A DNA stretch of 64,000 nt. Source: Leptospiraceae bacterium. GTDB lineage: Bacteria > Spirochaetota > Leptospiria > Leptospirales > Leptonemataceae. This document shows positions 51,963-60,584 of the stretch, piece after piece (positions within the stretch are counted from its first letter, which is position 1; each line of letters opens with the position of its first letter). A program made the translations under genes and the position numbers. The notes beneath the pieces were generated by a model that saw nothing but the letters and a program-made list of their open reading frames with translations, was not told where the DNA came from and did no database searches. The DNA is taken from NCBI GenBank assembly GCA_025059995.1, contig JANXCF010000001.1, positions 124,001 through 188,000 on the forward strand. The letters run 5' to 3'.

Positions 51963-53651
51963 TTATAAAAATTCTTTAATAATTTTCTCATAACTTGGCT
52001 CAGAGGACATTGCGTAAACACTAAAACCTTTTCTCAAGATATGTTGGAATGTGGTTTTTCCTAAACAAATTAGTCTCCATTTTTTCGTTTTTTCTTCGAT
52101 AAAATAATTGTGATTTTTTAGGGATGAATAAAATGCATCAAATAAAGATGGACTTCCAAAAATTAAATATGCTTTCTCTGGGATAGAGTCAAGCTCTTCT
52201 TTTGTCAGAGTTCTACTTTGAATTTCATAAGTTATCCATTGTTCTAAATGTGTGTTGTTGTCGTTATGATTCATTAAGAAATCAAAAAACTCGTTTCTAC
52301 TTTCTTTTGCTGTAATGGCATAGATAATCTTTGGTTGATTTTTGTATGAAGCCATAATCATTTCAGCAATTCCAAAAGCCGTTCCATCATGACTTATGAA
52401 AACTTCATTTTCTTTCAGCTCAGGAAACAAGTTCAATAAAGTTTCTTTACTTTTCTTCCCGTTTACAAAGATTAAAGGAGAATCTTCGAAATTATGATGC
52501 TCTAAACTTTTGATACCTTCTACGCTAAAGATTGCGTAAATCCGATGAATACTTTCTTTTTCTATGGGTGATGAGATTAAGACATGTTTTTGGATTTCTT
52601 TGTAATGCTTAACTTCCATTATAGGAAAATACAAAATACTCTGGGTGAGAAATTTTTTGCTGATTTCATTAAGTTTTTCTTCTTTTCCGAAAAGAACAAT
52701 CGGCAAATCCTCAGTGATTTCTTCATGTAAAAATTCGACAAGTAGGGCTCTGTCCTTGTGGTATCTTTTTAAATAAAAGTCTTTTTTCTTTTTGCTATAA
52801 GGATATTCTTTTCCCAGAAACAAGTTAGCTTGATAGAGCGAATGCTCTTGAGAATATTTTGAATGGATTCCTAATGGCAAGTGACAACCACCTTCTAATT
52901 TTGCTAATAAACCTCTCTCTATGTGGATGATATTTTCGATTTGTGGATCGTGGATTTGTTTTAGAAGTTCGATGATTTCTTTGTCTGACTCACGGCATTG
53001 AACAGCTATTGTTCCTTGTCCTGGCGAAGGGGGAAAAACCTCAGCATCTAAGGGCACGATTTCGATTTCAGAAAGGTATTTTTCGTCTATCCAGTCAGAC
53101 TTTTGTGAGAGTCTTTCTAATCCTGCTCCAGAAAGTAAAATGGCATCAATATCATCAAAAAAAAGCTTTTTTATCCGAGTAGGGACATTTCCTCGAATAT
53201 CTTTGGTTTTTAAAGAAGGGAAGAAAAAACGTAGCATGGATTTCCGACGAAAAGAGGAAGTTCCAACGACCCCATCATTTTTTATGAATGGGAGCTGATC
53301 TTGAGATTTTTTGTCTTTACGAAAAATCAAGTAGTCTCGATAATCAAGGCGTTGAGGCAAAGCAGCTACAATTAAGCCCTTGTGGGATTTCGTAGGCAAG
53401 TCCTTAAGGGAATGGACAGCAATATCAGCAGTGTTTTTGAGTAAAGCTTCTTCGATTTCTTTGGTAAAAAGTCCTTTCGTTTCATCACCTCTTTTTGCTA
53501 ATTCAGTGAATGAGGCGTAGTTCAAATCTCCTGTTGTTTTTATGATTACGAGTTCGCTTGATACTCCAAGTTCTTTGAGTCTTTCTTGAACATACTCTGC
53601 TTGAGCGACGGCAAGGTGTGAGCCTCTTGTGGCAATGCGTAAAATCCTCAC
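51963..53651 (-). CDS. Fused porphobilinogen deaminase / uroporphyrinogen-III synthase
   Basis: Residues 1 to about 295 are HemC, which polymerises four porphobilinogens: IATRGSHLAVAQAEYV, TKGLFTKEIEEALL, DIAVHSLKDLPT, GTSSFRRKSML and LEGGCHLPLG with the dipyrromethane-cofactor Cys. The remaining 265 residues look like a diverged HemD, which closes the ring (for example LIFVNGKKSKE and YLIFGSPSLFDAFYSS). One gene thus covers two successive haem steps. The start is a GTG at 53651. HemB lies at 26378. From memory, Leptospira has a hemC/D fusion. Confidence 0.88.
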   Translation of the reverse strand: MRILRIATRGSHLAVAQAEYVQERLKELGVSSELVIIKTTGDLNYASFTELAKRGDETKGLFTKEIEEALLKNTADIAVHSLKDLPTKSHKGLIVAALPQRLDYRDYLIFRKDKKSQDQLPFIKNDGVVGTSSFRRKSMLRFFFPSLKTKDIRGNVPTRIKKLFFDDIDAILLSGAGLERLSQKSDWIDEKYLSEIEIVPLDAEVFPPSPGQGTIAVQCRESDKEIIELLKQIHDPQIENIIHIERGLLAKLEGGCHLPLGIHSKYSQEHSLYQANLFLGKEYPYSKKKKDFYLKRYHKDRALLVEFLHEEITEDLPIVLFGKEEKLNEISKKFLTQSILYFPIMEVKHYKEIQKHVLISSPIEKESIHRIYAIFSVEGIKSLEHHNFEDSPLIFVNGKKSKETLLNLFPELKENEVFISHDGTAFGIAEMIMASYKNQPKIIYAITAKESRNEFFDFLMNHNDNNTHLEQWITYEIQSRTLTKEELDSIPEKAYLIFGSPSLFDAFYSSLKNHNYFIEEKTKKWRLICLGKTTFQHILRKGFSVYAMSSEPSYEKIIKEFL

Positions 53652-53715
53652 ATTTGTTGAAAATTTTTTTATTTAAATCAAATCAAGAAAATAAAAGAAA
53701 ATAAAATCAAGACAT

Positions 53716-54540
53716 ATGAAAACCCAGAGATTACTTGTTCTTTTGATTTTCGTTTCTTGTGTGACTGTTGATGAAGAAGGAAAACGGATTGAATTTACTT
53801 CATCGTATTCTCAAAAAGAATGGAGTATCCATGAAATCTCGGTAGGTCCCAGATGGTTAGATAGAGAAAAAGAAATACCTCTTTTGATTTTGTCAAGAGA
53901 TGTAAATCTTCCAGTGGAGTATGTTTTAAAAGACCTGCCGGATGTGAGGGATCAGGGAAGACAAGCATCAAGCACTGCTTTTGCTGTAGGATACTTGACT
54001 ATGAGTTATCATATGCAAAGAAAAGGTCATAAGCAATATATATGTTCTCCTTCTTTTGTTTATAATCTCTTAAATAATGGCAAAGACGAAGGAATAGAAG
54101 TGATTGATGCTTTGTATTTACTGAAAGATACAGGTTGTCCCTCAGAAACTTTATTTCCCTACATTGAATATGATTATCGAATTCAGCCCACACCAGAAGT
54201 CATTAATTCCGCCTCAAGCTATAGAATCAAGGGCTTTGCAAGGATTGATCCTACGGATGTGTTTCAAATAGCAACACTAATTTATCAAAACAACATCTTG
54301 ATTGCAACGATTTTTATTACAGAAAACTTTTTGAATTTAAAAGAAAAAGAATACACTCCGAAGGGTAGACTGATTGGAAAACACACTATTGGAGTGGTTG
54401 GTTATAACTTAGAGAAAAGAAAGTATATCGCTCAAAACTCAGCTGGCAAAAAGTGGGGAGATAACGGATATTTTTGGATATCTCATCTTTGGTTTGAACG
54501 TTTGGTGGTTTCATCCTACGCTATTTTAGATCAAAACTGA
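53716..54540 (+). CDS. Papain-fold lipoprotein with Ser at the catalytic Cys position
   Basis: The 274-residue protein starts with a signal segment ending IFVSC, so Cys15 is probably lipidated. The rest follows the C1 (papain) peptidase pattern: LPDVRDQGRQASSTAFAVGY, GKHTIGVVGYN and AQNSAGKKWGDNGYFWI. Gln80, His223 and Asn241 occupy the oxyanion, general-base and orienting positions. The nucleophile, six residues after the Gln, is Ser86 instead of Cys, and the usual Trp next to it is Thr. It may be a pseudo-peptidase or a Ser-type variant. Its 3' end overlaps the convergent gene by 10 bases. Confidence 0.75.
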   Translation: MKTQRLLVLLIFVSCVTVDEEGKRIEFTSSYSQKEWSIHEISVGPRWLDREKEIPLLILSRDVNLPVEYVLKDLPDVRDQGRQASSTAFAVGYLTMSYHMQRKGHKQYICSPSFVYNLLNNGKDEGIEVIDALYLLKDTGCPSETLFPYIEYDYRIQPTPEVINSASSYRIKGFARIDPTDVFQIATLIYQNNILIATIFITENFLNLKEKEYTPKGRLIGKHTIGVVGYNLEKRKYIAQNSAGKKWGDNGYFWISHLWFERLVVSSYAILDQN

Positions 54541-55718
54541 AATGAATATTCAATACCTACCTCGCTCACTACATCTTTGTTTTTAGGTAGAAAGCTTAAT
54601 ATTTTTAACTCTGATAACAAAATAGGTGTGATGTCTCCAAATAATAGTCCTGTTAGATTTATATTCTCCTCAGGTTCGATTTTTGGAGCTTTCAGTTTAT
54701 GAGTTTCTTGTTTATAGCGATAAACAGCACGAACGATGTGTTTTGGGTTGATTTTATAGCCATATGAAAAAGACGCTTCGTATCCCGGGACTTCCAATAA
54801 TGCAGGACCATCAGTGAGCCTAGATCTCGGAAGCAAAAAGGAAATCGTAAAAAAGTTTACATTAGGATTGTTTAAAAGGTTGAAAATCTCTAAATTCCTT
54901 GTTCGGTCTACTCTTTTGTAGCTAACAGCTCCATAGCCTATATAGGGGTCTATGTTGAAAAAAAACTGATGTGAGCCTAAAATTTCTAATAAATAATTAA
55001 TTCCAACTCTTAATTTTAGGAATGACTCCGTATAATCTAATTTTTGTTCTAAGAATGAATTCGTTAGAATTGGGGTAGATGCATTGATCGTTGGAGGATT
55101 GGTGTTAGTAATTTGTATCAACGATACGACTGAGGTGTCTAATCCTCTTGCGGTGTAGCCATATTGAGAAGAGTCTAATCCTAAACCAATACGAAAACCA
55201 ATGTTTTTTAGATAAGGGTTTTCTTGGAAGAGAAAAAAATCATTATGATAACCGAAGGAAACATTGTTAAGTGTTTGATTATAAGAAGGATAAAAACCCA
55301 CTTTTGAATTAGTAAGGATAACAGAAATATTGCCGAAGTTGTTTTGAAAAGTTTCAACGACAGTTTCTAATCCAAAAATTTGCCGAGAACCAGATGTATG
55401 AATTTGAATATAAAAATCAGAACACTGGTTTTCTGAACACTCAGGTGTAGAAAGTTGGAATCCAGAGGCTTTGATTGTAGTTGGGAGAGTATATAAACTC
55501 AAATTAACTTTTCCTTTGAGTAGGTTATCGAAAAGCTTTATATATGAGATTTGGAAAGCATTTCTGATGGTTGCAGACTCCCAGCTTATATCTGAGATCC
55601 GAATGTTCCAATGATCTATGGAATTCAGATTTAGTGTATTGAATTCTGATGGGATAATTGAAGTTTTAAGCAAAAGTATTAGAAGTATTTGATTGAATGT
55701 TCTTATCAGCCATTTCAT
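54531..55718 (-). CDS. Hypothetical outer-membrane protein
   Basis: The 395-residue product has a signal-like N-terminus (ILLILLLKTSIIPSE) and then many short amphipathic strands with alternating hydrophobic residues (FRIGLGLDSSQYGYTARG, HQFFFNIDPYIGYGAVSY, PGYEASFSYGYKINPKH). It ends in IEYSFQF with a terminal Phe. That fits a beta-barrel outer-membrane protein. Two cysteines lie in TPECSENQC. No family is recognised. It follows the cyclase gene by 36 bases on the same strand. Confidence 0.6.
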   Translation of the reverse strand: MKWLIRTFNQILLILLLKTSIIPSEFNTLNLNSIDHWNIRISDISWESATIRNAFQISYIKLFDNLLKGKVNLSLYTLPTTIKASGFQLSTPECSENQCSDFYIQIHTSGSRQIFGLETVVETFQNNFGNISVILTNSKVGFYPSYNQTLNNVSFGYHNDFFLFQENPYLKNIGFRIGLGLDSSQYGYTARGLDTSVVSLIQITNTNPPTINASTPILTNSFLEQKLDYTESFLKLRVGINYLLEILGSHQFFFNIDPYIGYGAVSYKRVDRTRNLEIFNLLNNPNVNFFTISFLLPRSRLTDGPALLEVPGYEASFSYGYKINPKHIVRAVYRYKQETHKLKAPKIEPEENINLTGLLFGDITPILLSELKILSFLPKNKDVVSEVGIEYSFQF

Positions 55719-55754
55719 ATTTTACAAATTATATTAATCTATTTTTTATGTCAA

Positions 55755-57050
55755 TTATTTTCTTTTAAAAACAAAAAATGTTTCAATAGAAGAAATATTT
55801 TTGATGGGAATAACTCCTCGTGTTTCAAAAGTGTACTCTGAAAAATTTTTGACTTCTTCATATACGTTTTTGGAAATGTGAATTCTTTGCGGAAGGGATA
55901 GGGTTTCTAAGCGTGCAGCTATGTTTACGGTATTTCCCCATACATCAAAAACAAACCTCCAATTTCCAATGATTCCTGAAATAACGTCTCCTTTGTCAAT
56001 ACCTATTCGAACTGACCATTTAAAGTTTGTTCTTTTCTGGAGATCTGTTTGCTTCTTCTCTATGAGTTCAATAATTTCGAATGAGGCTTCAATCATTTCT
56101 TTGGTCTGGTTTTTATCCGAAAACAAACCACCAGCAAACATATAACTATCACCAATAGTTTTGATTTTTTCTAAATTGTGTTTTTTTATTATCACATCAA
56201 ATTCACGAAATAGTTCATCTAAAATATTTAGAACAACATCAATCGATGTATTTTCCATTATAGTGCTAAAAGAAACAATATCAATAAAGCCAATAGTGAC
56301 ATTTCTTGATAGAACAGGTTCGATAGTAGTTTGCTTTCTTAATTTATAAGAAACTTGAACAGGAAGAACTTTATGAATAAGTTCGTCTAACTCTGAATTG
56401 GCTTCTTCTAACTTTATGTTTTTAAGGAAGTCTTTAACTTTACTTTGAAAGAAAAACTGCGAAACAAGAAATGAAATAAAACTCAAAATAGGAATGTTGA
56501 CAAAATGAGCCAGAAGTATTTGATCATTCTTTTGGAAGTAGGGAAGAAGATAAAACAAAAGGGTTGAGCTTAGTGAGTATAGAATTAAACTGTCAATAGG
56601 ATAAAGATATAACAATGCAGATATTCCAAAATAGCCCATAAGTATCACTGTGATTTGTCCATTTGCCAACTGATCCAAAAGAGTCATCCAAATCAGTATG
56701 CTAAACAAAAACAAAACATTGAGAATAAAATATATTCGAAATATCTTAGGTTCCTTCAGCTTCTTTAAGATTACTTTTGATGTTATGAATGTAATTAAAC
56801 AATAGATTAGAAATAAGAGGTGAGAAATAGAGAGTAATTTTGATATTTCATCCATAGAACCGTCAAGAAATCGAAATAAATCCCAGATTAACAAAATGAT
56901 TGATACAATAGATAACACCAAAGAAAATTTAATCAACCGTCTAAGATTAGTTGTTGCTATATCGTAAAAGAAGAAGATTTGTTGTAATGGATCGTGAATG
57001 GAACTCTTTGGGTTAAAGAAATAGTATAACGCTTTTATGGTGGATTTCAT
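55755..57050 (-). CDS. Class III adenylate cyclase with six-helix membrane domain
   Basis: The 431-residue protein has about six membrane helices in residues 35-205. After them comes a class III cyclase domain. Metal-binding Asp residues appear in VTIGFIDIVSFSTI and IKTIGDSYMFAGG. The substrate-selecting residues are Lys in EKIKTIGD and Asp in FVFDVWGNTVNIAARLE, the pair typical of adenylate cyclases. It would make cAMP in response to a membrane signal. A possible receiver in this window is the cNMP-binding PrsW-like protein at 36194. Confidence 0.9.
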   Translation of the reverse strand: MKSTIKALYYFFNPKSSIHDPLQQIFFFYDIATTNLRRLIKFSLVLSIVSIILLIWDLFRFLDGSMDEISKLLSISHLLFLIYCLITFITSKVILKKLKEPKIFRIYFILNVLFLFSILIWMTLLDQLANGQITVILMGYFGISALLYLYPIDSLILYSLSSTLLFYLLPYFQKNDQILLAHFVNIPILSFISFLVSQFFFQSKVKDFLKNIKLEEANSELDELIHKVLPVQVSYKLRKQTTIEPVLSRNVTIGFIDIVSFSTIMENTSIDVVLNILDELFREFDVIIKKHNLEKIKTIGDSYMFAGGLFSDKNQTKEMIEASFEIIELIEKKQTDLQKRTNFKWSVRIGIDKGDVISGIIGNWRFVFDVWGNTVNIAARLETLSLPQRIHISKNVYEEVKNFSEYTFETRGVIPIKNISSIETFFVFKRK

Positions 57051-57163
57051 TATCTCGAAGCTTTTTTAATGTTTACTCTGTTTGTTTTTAATTATTTGTC
57101 AAACGAAAATGAGAATATTTTTTTCTTAGTTGACAAAGAGTTCCATTTATTGTGTTGTTTCTT

Positions 57164-57715
57164 ATGGTTCGTGTTTTGGTTCCTTTAGCAGATGGTTTCG
57201 AGGAAATGGAAGGTATTATCATAATTGATGTTTTAAGAAGAGCTGGAGTTGAGGTTATCGTTGCTGGCTTAGATAAAAAAGAGATTGTCGCATCTCGAAA
57301 AACAAAACACATAGCCGATTATACTTTAGATGAAGTAAAAGATTGGGAGTATGATGCTATCGTTTTACCAGGAGGTTCAGAGGGAGCAAAACGTTTAGAA
57401 AATGATGAAAGAATTAAACAAATCATTGAGCGATTACATCAAAAAAACAAAGTGATTGGAGCAATTTGCGCAGCTCCTAATGTTCTTTTAAAGCATAATA
57501 TCCTTCATGAAGACGATGTCTTCACTCTACATCCCTCAACTTTACCAAGTAATTATACTGGCAAATATGTCGATGAAAGAGTGGTAAAAAGTAGAAACAT
57601 CTACACCAGTAAAGGACCCGGAACTTCTTTTGAGTTTGCTTTATCACTTGTGGAAGAGTTATGTGGAAAAGAAGTAAGAGAAAAAGTAGAAGCGCCTATG
57701 TTTGTTAAAAGGTAG
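57164..57715 (+). CDS. DJ-1/PfpI-family protein
   Basis: The open frame begins with GTG at 57152, but ATG 57164 fits the family start VRVLVPLADGFEEMEG, which holds the conserved Glu of DJ-1. The 183-residue protein has the nucleophile elbow VIGAICAAPNVLL with the reactive Cys. Family members (YajL, DJ-1, ThiJ) act as glyoxalases, deglycases or chaperones under oxidative and carbonyl stress; the exact role is debated. It converges on flaA1, and both share the hairpin at 57709-57734. Confidence 0.87.
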   Translation: MVRVLVPLADGFEEMEGIIIIDVLRRAGVEVIVAGLDKKEIVASRKTKHIADYTLDEVKDWEYDAIVLPGGSEGAKRLENDERIKQIIERLHQKNKVIGAICAAPNVLLKHNILHEDDVFTLHPSTLPSNYTGKYVDERVVKSRNIYTSKGPGTSFEFALSLVEELCGKEVREKVEAPMFVKR

Positions 57716-57734
57716 ATAGGAGACTATCTACCTT
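57709..57734. terminator. Bidirectional hairpin containing both stop codons
   Basis: An 11-bp perfect stem, AAGGTAGATAG (57709-57719) with CTATCTACCTT (57724-57734), has a 4-base loop. The TAG of the DJ-1 gene (57713-57715) lies in one arm and the stop of flaA1 in the other. On the minus strand a short T-run follows (TTTTAAC), so it is probably the flaA terminator. On the plus strand the T-run is poor. Confidence 0.65.
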
Positions 57735-58762
57735 GTGGGTGTTTGTTGGGGTTGTTCTGGTAAGGGTTGTGCTGGACCTGGAGCTTTCGAACAATCTCTG
57801 AGTTCGTAAATCTCAGGATTTCTTGCGTGTTGCCTTAAGATACGTATCAAACGGTTTTTGGTTTCACAATCAGCCTTATCAAAATCGATCTGAGCTCCAT
57901 CAAAGTAAGGTTCAAAAATATTAGTGAGGATTCTTAACTCATCAAAGAAAAGGTAAACAGTTTCTAACGATGTCTCTGGAGTTGATCTCACTTTAAATTG
58001 TTTAAATACTAAGGTCTTGATTTGAGGGTATGATTCTACTGACTGAGGTATATTTCTTGGTATGTTTACCGTTAACGGACGCCATCCCACAAAATCTAAA
58101 GAACCAAACTTCAAAATGTGGGTATCACCCCGCCAATCTTCAATCCAACCCTCAAGCGTGTATTCATTCCCTCTCCCTAGCACCCAAACAGAAATCTTTT
58201 GAACCTCGCCTGGAAGTTCAATGCCGACAACACAATCGATCATTTGAGCTCGTTGGGTTCTAAAAACTGTTGATAATGCGGGATTTTGATAACAAGAACG
58301 AGCTTTATAAGTTTCTACGAGAGCAAGCTCGTTAAGGTAAGGTCTTGGTCTTTCTACGATGTATTGGTCAACAGCTGGGGGACGAATAGTCACAACATTA
58401 TAGCCTGGAAAAGTAAATGCAAACTTGACTCCTAAAATGCGTACATCTTCACGGTCAATATTGTACCTGATGTCAGCAGGAGTACCTCTTATGAGCTTTA
58501 CTTCCCTTTCTGCTTGGAGGTTTGATGCAATCGGTTGATAGGGACCTCTTGTTTTTGTGTCTTTATCGGTATGAACCTCCCATCCATATCCACCACCAGA
58601 AAAATCCCTGTCCCAACTTTCGACCGTCACAGCTCTAACTTCACTTGCTGAAACATCGCTTCCGATCGCAGTTTCCACTCCCGCACGCACACCATCAATC
58701 AACAAAATGGATATGATTGAAAAAACGATTATCGACGATTCCAAAAGGAGTTTCTTTTTCAT
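57728..58762 (-). CDS. flaA1: FlaA1-type periplasmic flagellar sheath protein
   Basis: FlaA proteins coat the FlaB core of spirochaete periplasmic flagella. The 344-residue product has a signal peptide ending near residue 27 ([10 protein letters not shown]). The FlaA blocks are [60 protein letters not shown] and [14 protein letters not shown] Pro/Gln-rich tail is added. A good ribosome site (GAGAGGT) precedes the ATG. It lies 27 bases after flaA2, matching the tandem pair that I recall from Leptospira, where the longer protein is FlaA1. Confidence 0.85.
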   Translation of the reverse strand: MKKKLLLESSIIVFSIISILLIDGVRAGVETAIGSDVSASEVRAVTVESWDRDFSGGGYGWEVHTDKDTKTRGPYQPIASNLQAEREVKLIRGTPADIRYNIDREDVRILGVKFAFTFPGYNVVTIRPPAVDQYIVERPRPYLNELALVETYKARSCYQNPALSTVFRTQRAQMIDCVVGIELPGEVQKISVWVLGRGNEYTLEGWIEDWRGDTHILKFGSLDFVGWRPLTVNIPRNIPQSVESYPQIKTLVFKQFKVRSTPETSLETVYLFFDELRILTNIFEPYFDGAQIDFDKADCETKNRLIRILRQHARNPEIYELRDCSKAPGPAQPLPEQPQQTPTR

Positions 58763-58789
58763 TTTTTAACCTCTCATAATTTTTTAAAA

Positions 58790-59524
58790 TTACCAATTAT
58801 CTTTGATTTCGGAACCAGGATAAACGAGTTCTGATCTATCCACCAACGCTTTAAGTCCATCCACATAGAAATAAAACTCACCACCAACCTCATGATGATC
58901 GCTCACAACATAAATACTAATAAATTGTAGGTTCTTATCTATCATGGCAAAACGAGTACTTTGAGGTATCCATCCAGGAACGGAAACAGTAAACTTTCTC
59001 CATCCAAAGAAATTCAATTTACCTAATTTAATGGAATGAAAGTTTCCTTTATAATCGCGAATTTTAAGATACATGGTATGCCTATAATTTCGTCCTAGAA
59101 CCCATATAGAAAACTGTCTTACTTTCCCTTTGATGACATAGGGATGTGGTGGCTTAACTTCCACTCGATCGAATCCACGATTAACGAAATAAGTTTTCAC
59201 ACCCAACACGTGATTAGGATTGTTGGGGTCTACGTCAACTGAGAGAGCTTCTCCTTCGGGGGGACGCATATTTTCGTCGTCTGTGGCTCGGATTTCTCCT
59301 CTTTGAACTAGTTTTAATGTCTTGGTTTCACCTAATGGTGAAGTAGGTTTAGCAAGCCAGTCCTCTGCTTGTTCGAAATCCTCAAGATCGATCTGAATCA
59401 AAGGGCTGTCCTGAATAGCTTGAGGAACATTAGTTGTTGGTTGATCTTGTGGTGTCTGCTGAGGATATAATGAAAATGACATTAGAATAAGACAACCAAT
59501 AAAAATTTTAAAGATATCTCTCAT
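58790..59524 (-). CDS. flaA2: FlaA2-type periplasmic flagellar sheath protein
   Basis: The 244-residue protein has a signal peptide (IFIGCLILMSFSLYPQQ) and the FlaA fold: IDLEDFEQAEDWLAKP, VRQFSIWVLGRNYRHTM, IKLGKLNFFGWRKFTVSVP and GEFYFYVDGLKALVDR. It shares the WVLGR and GWR-LTV/FTV blocks with the next gene but lacks its C-terminal extension. The ribosome site GAGGTG stands just before the ATG. A sigma-28-like promoter lies upstream. The numbering (A2 before A1) follows my memory of Leptospira and should be checked by alignment. Confidence 0.83.
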   Translation of the reverse strand: MRDIFKIFIGCLILMSFSLYPQQTPQDQPTTNVPQAIQDSPLIQIDLEDFEQAEDWLAKPTSPLGETKTLKLVQRGEIRATDDENMRPPEGEALSVDVDPNNPNHVLGVKTYFVNRGFDRVEVKPPHPYVIKGKVRQFSIWVLGRNYRHTMYLKIRDYKGNFHSIKLGKLNFFGWRKFTVSVPGWIPQSTRFAMIDKNLQFISIYVVSDHHEVGGEFYFYVDGLKALVDRSELVYPGSEIKDNW

Positions 59525-59542
59525 CTTAGCACCTCAGGTTTT

Positions 59543-59570
59543 GTATCGGATTTTGGAAAAAAAACATTTA
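59543..59570 (-). promoter_or_regulatory. Sigma-28 (FliA)-like promoter of flaA2-flaA1
   Basis: On the minus strand TAAATGTT (59563-59570) and TCCGATAC (59543-59550) are 12 bases apart. The consensus is TAAAGTTT, 11 bases, then GCCGATAA; the -10 matches six of eight bases. It stands 19 bases before the flaA2 ATG. Confidence 0.45.
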
Positions 59571-59636
59571 TGATTGCTTATCTTTTTTCCTATCTTTAAG
59601 ATACTTTTTTCTTTTCCCGAGGACAATCAAAAAATT

Positions 59637-60503
59637 TTATTTCTTTTGGTTTGCTTCTATTCTTCTCATTATTTCCTCAGCAAAGGCTCGAAATTCTTGT
59701 TGGAGGGGTTGGTATTTTTTTGAACTTTCATTGAAAATATTGATTTTTCTTCTCATGATGCTTGAGATCAGAATGCGATCGGAGATAAAAGTTTCAAAGA
59801 CTTTGTTGGGGAATTTCTCTGAAATTTTCTCATATTCAATTTGAAATTCTTTGATGAGGTTTTGTCTTTGAGTTCGAACCTTATTCAAAATGATCCCTAA
59901 AAATTTCGTTTTTCCATACCAGCTATGTATTAGTTCTTCTATGTGTTTGTGAATGAATGGAATACCAAAACTCGAGACAAAATCAGGAATGGTAGGTATT
60001 ACGTAAAAATCACTGGCTAAAATGGCATTGCGAGATAAAACATAAACATTCGGTGGACAATCAAAAAAAATAAAGTCGAATTCATCTTTTAAAGATTTGA
60101 GGTATTTTTGCAAAATGAAAAATCTCTGAGATTCAAACTCTTCAATTGACATATATAAAGGTTTTTGATAAACTAATTTCATTTCATATTCGGGCAAATT
60201 CAAGTGTCCAGGAAGAAGGTAGGTTTTTTTTGATTGTTTGATAGAAATCAACCAATCGGGATCAAAAGACAATTTCCCCTTGTAAAAGGCTTCAATTACA
60301 CTGATAATAGAGCCCTTGTTTTCGATATGTTCCACCCATTCCGTATCTTTGACTGCACTGATAGATAAACTACATTGAGGGTCTAAATCAATCATCAGAA
60401 CACTTTTTTGAAAAATACTGGATAATGCATAAGACAAATTCAAAGTTAGGGTAGTCTTCCCTACTCCTCCTTTGTAGTTTATAATAGAAATTGCAATGGA
60501 CAT
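59637..60503 (-). CDS. ParA-family ATPase (orphan)
   Basis: The 288-residue protein is a deviant Walker-type ATPase: SIINYKGGVGKTTLTLNLSY at the N-terminus, VLMIDLDPQCSLS (switch region) and FIFFDCPPNVYVLSRNAI (Walker B). This family segregates plasmids and chromosomes or places protein complexes. No parB gene lies beside it. It stands between the flaA genes and the divergent Spy-like gene, 112 bases from flaA2. A role in placing flagella or other structures is possible but unsupported. Confidence 0.87.
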   Translation of the reverse strand: MSIAISIINYKGGVGKTTLTLNLSYALSSIFQKSVLMIDLDPQCSLSISAVKDTEWVEHIENKGSIISVIEAFYKGKLSFDPDWLISIKQSKKTYLLPGHLNLPEYEMKLVYQKPLYMSIEEFESQRFFILQKYLKSLKDEFDFIFFDCPPNVYVLSRNAILASDFYVIPTIPDFVSSFGIPFIHKHIEELIHSWYGKTKFLGIILNKVRTQRQNLIKEFQIEYEKISEKFPNKVFETFISDRILISSIMRRKINIFNESSKKYQPLQQEFRAFAEEIMRRIEANQKK

Positions 60504-60549
60504 TTTTACGATTATCGGTATTTTTTGATGACTTTTCGAAAAAAGGACG

Positions 60550-60575
60550 GGAACTTTTTATGCGAGAATAAGGTC
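60550..60575 (+). promoter_or_regulatory. ECF-type promoter of the Spy-like/sigma operon
   Basis: GGAACTT (60550-60556) is followed after exactly 16 bases by GTC (60573-60575). This is the common -35/-10 pattern of ECF sigma factors. Transcription would begin only a few bases before the ATG at 60585, so the message would be nearly leaderless. The position suggests that the encoded sigma factor regulates its own operon. Confidence 0.65.
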
Positions 60576-60584
60576 ATATTGGGC

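Noticed and set aside
59580-59636. Small palindrome TATCTTTAAGATA as terminator of parA
   Set aside because: The stem is short and AT-only, and its T-rich flank is on the wrong side for parA.
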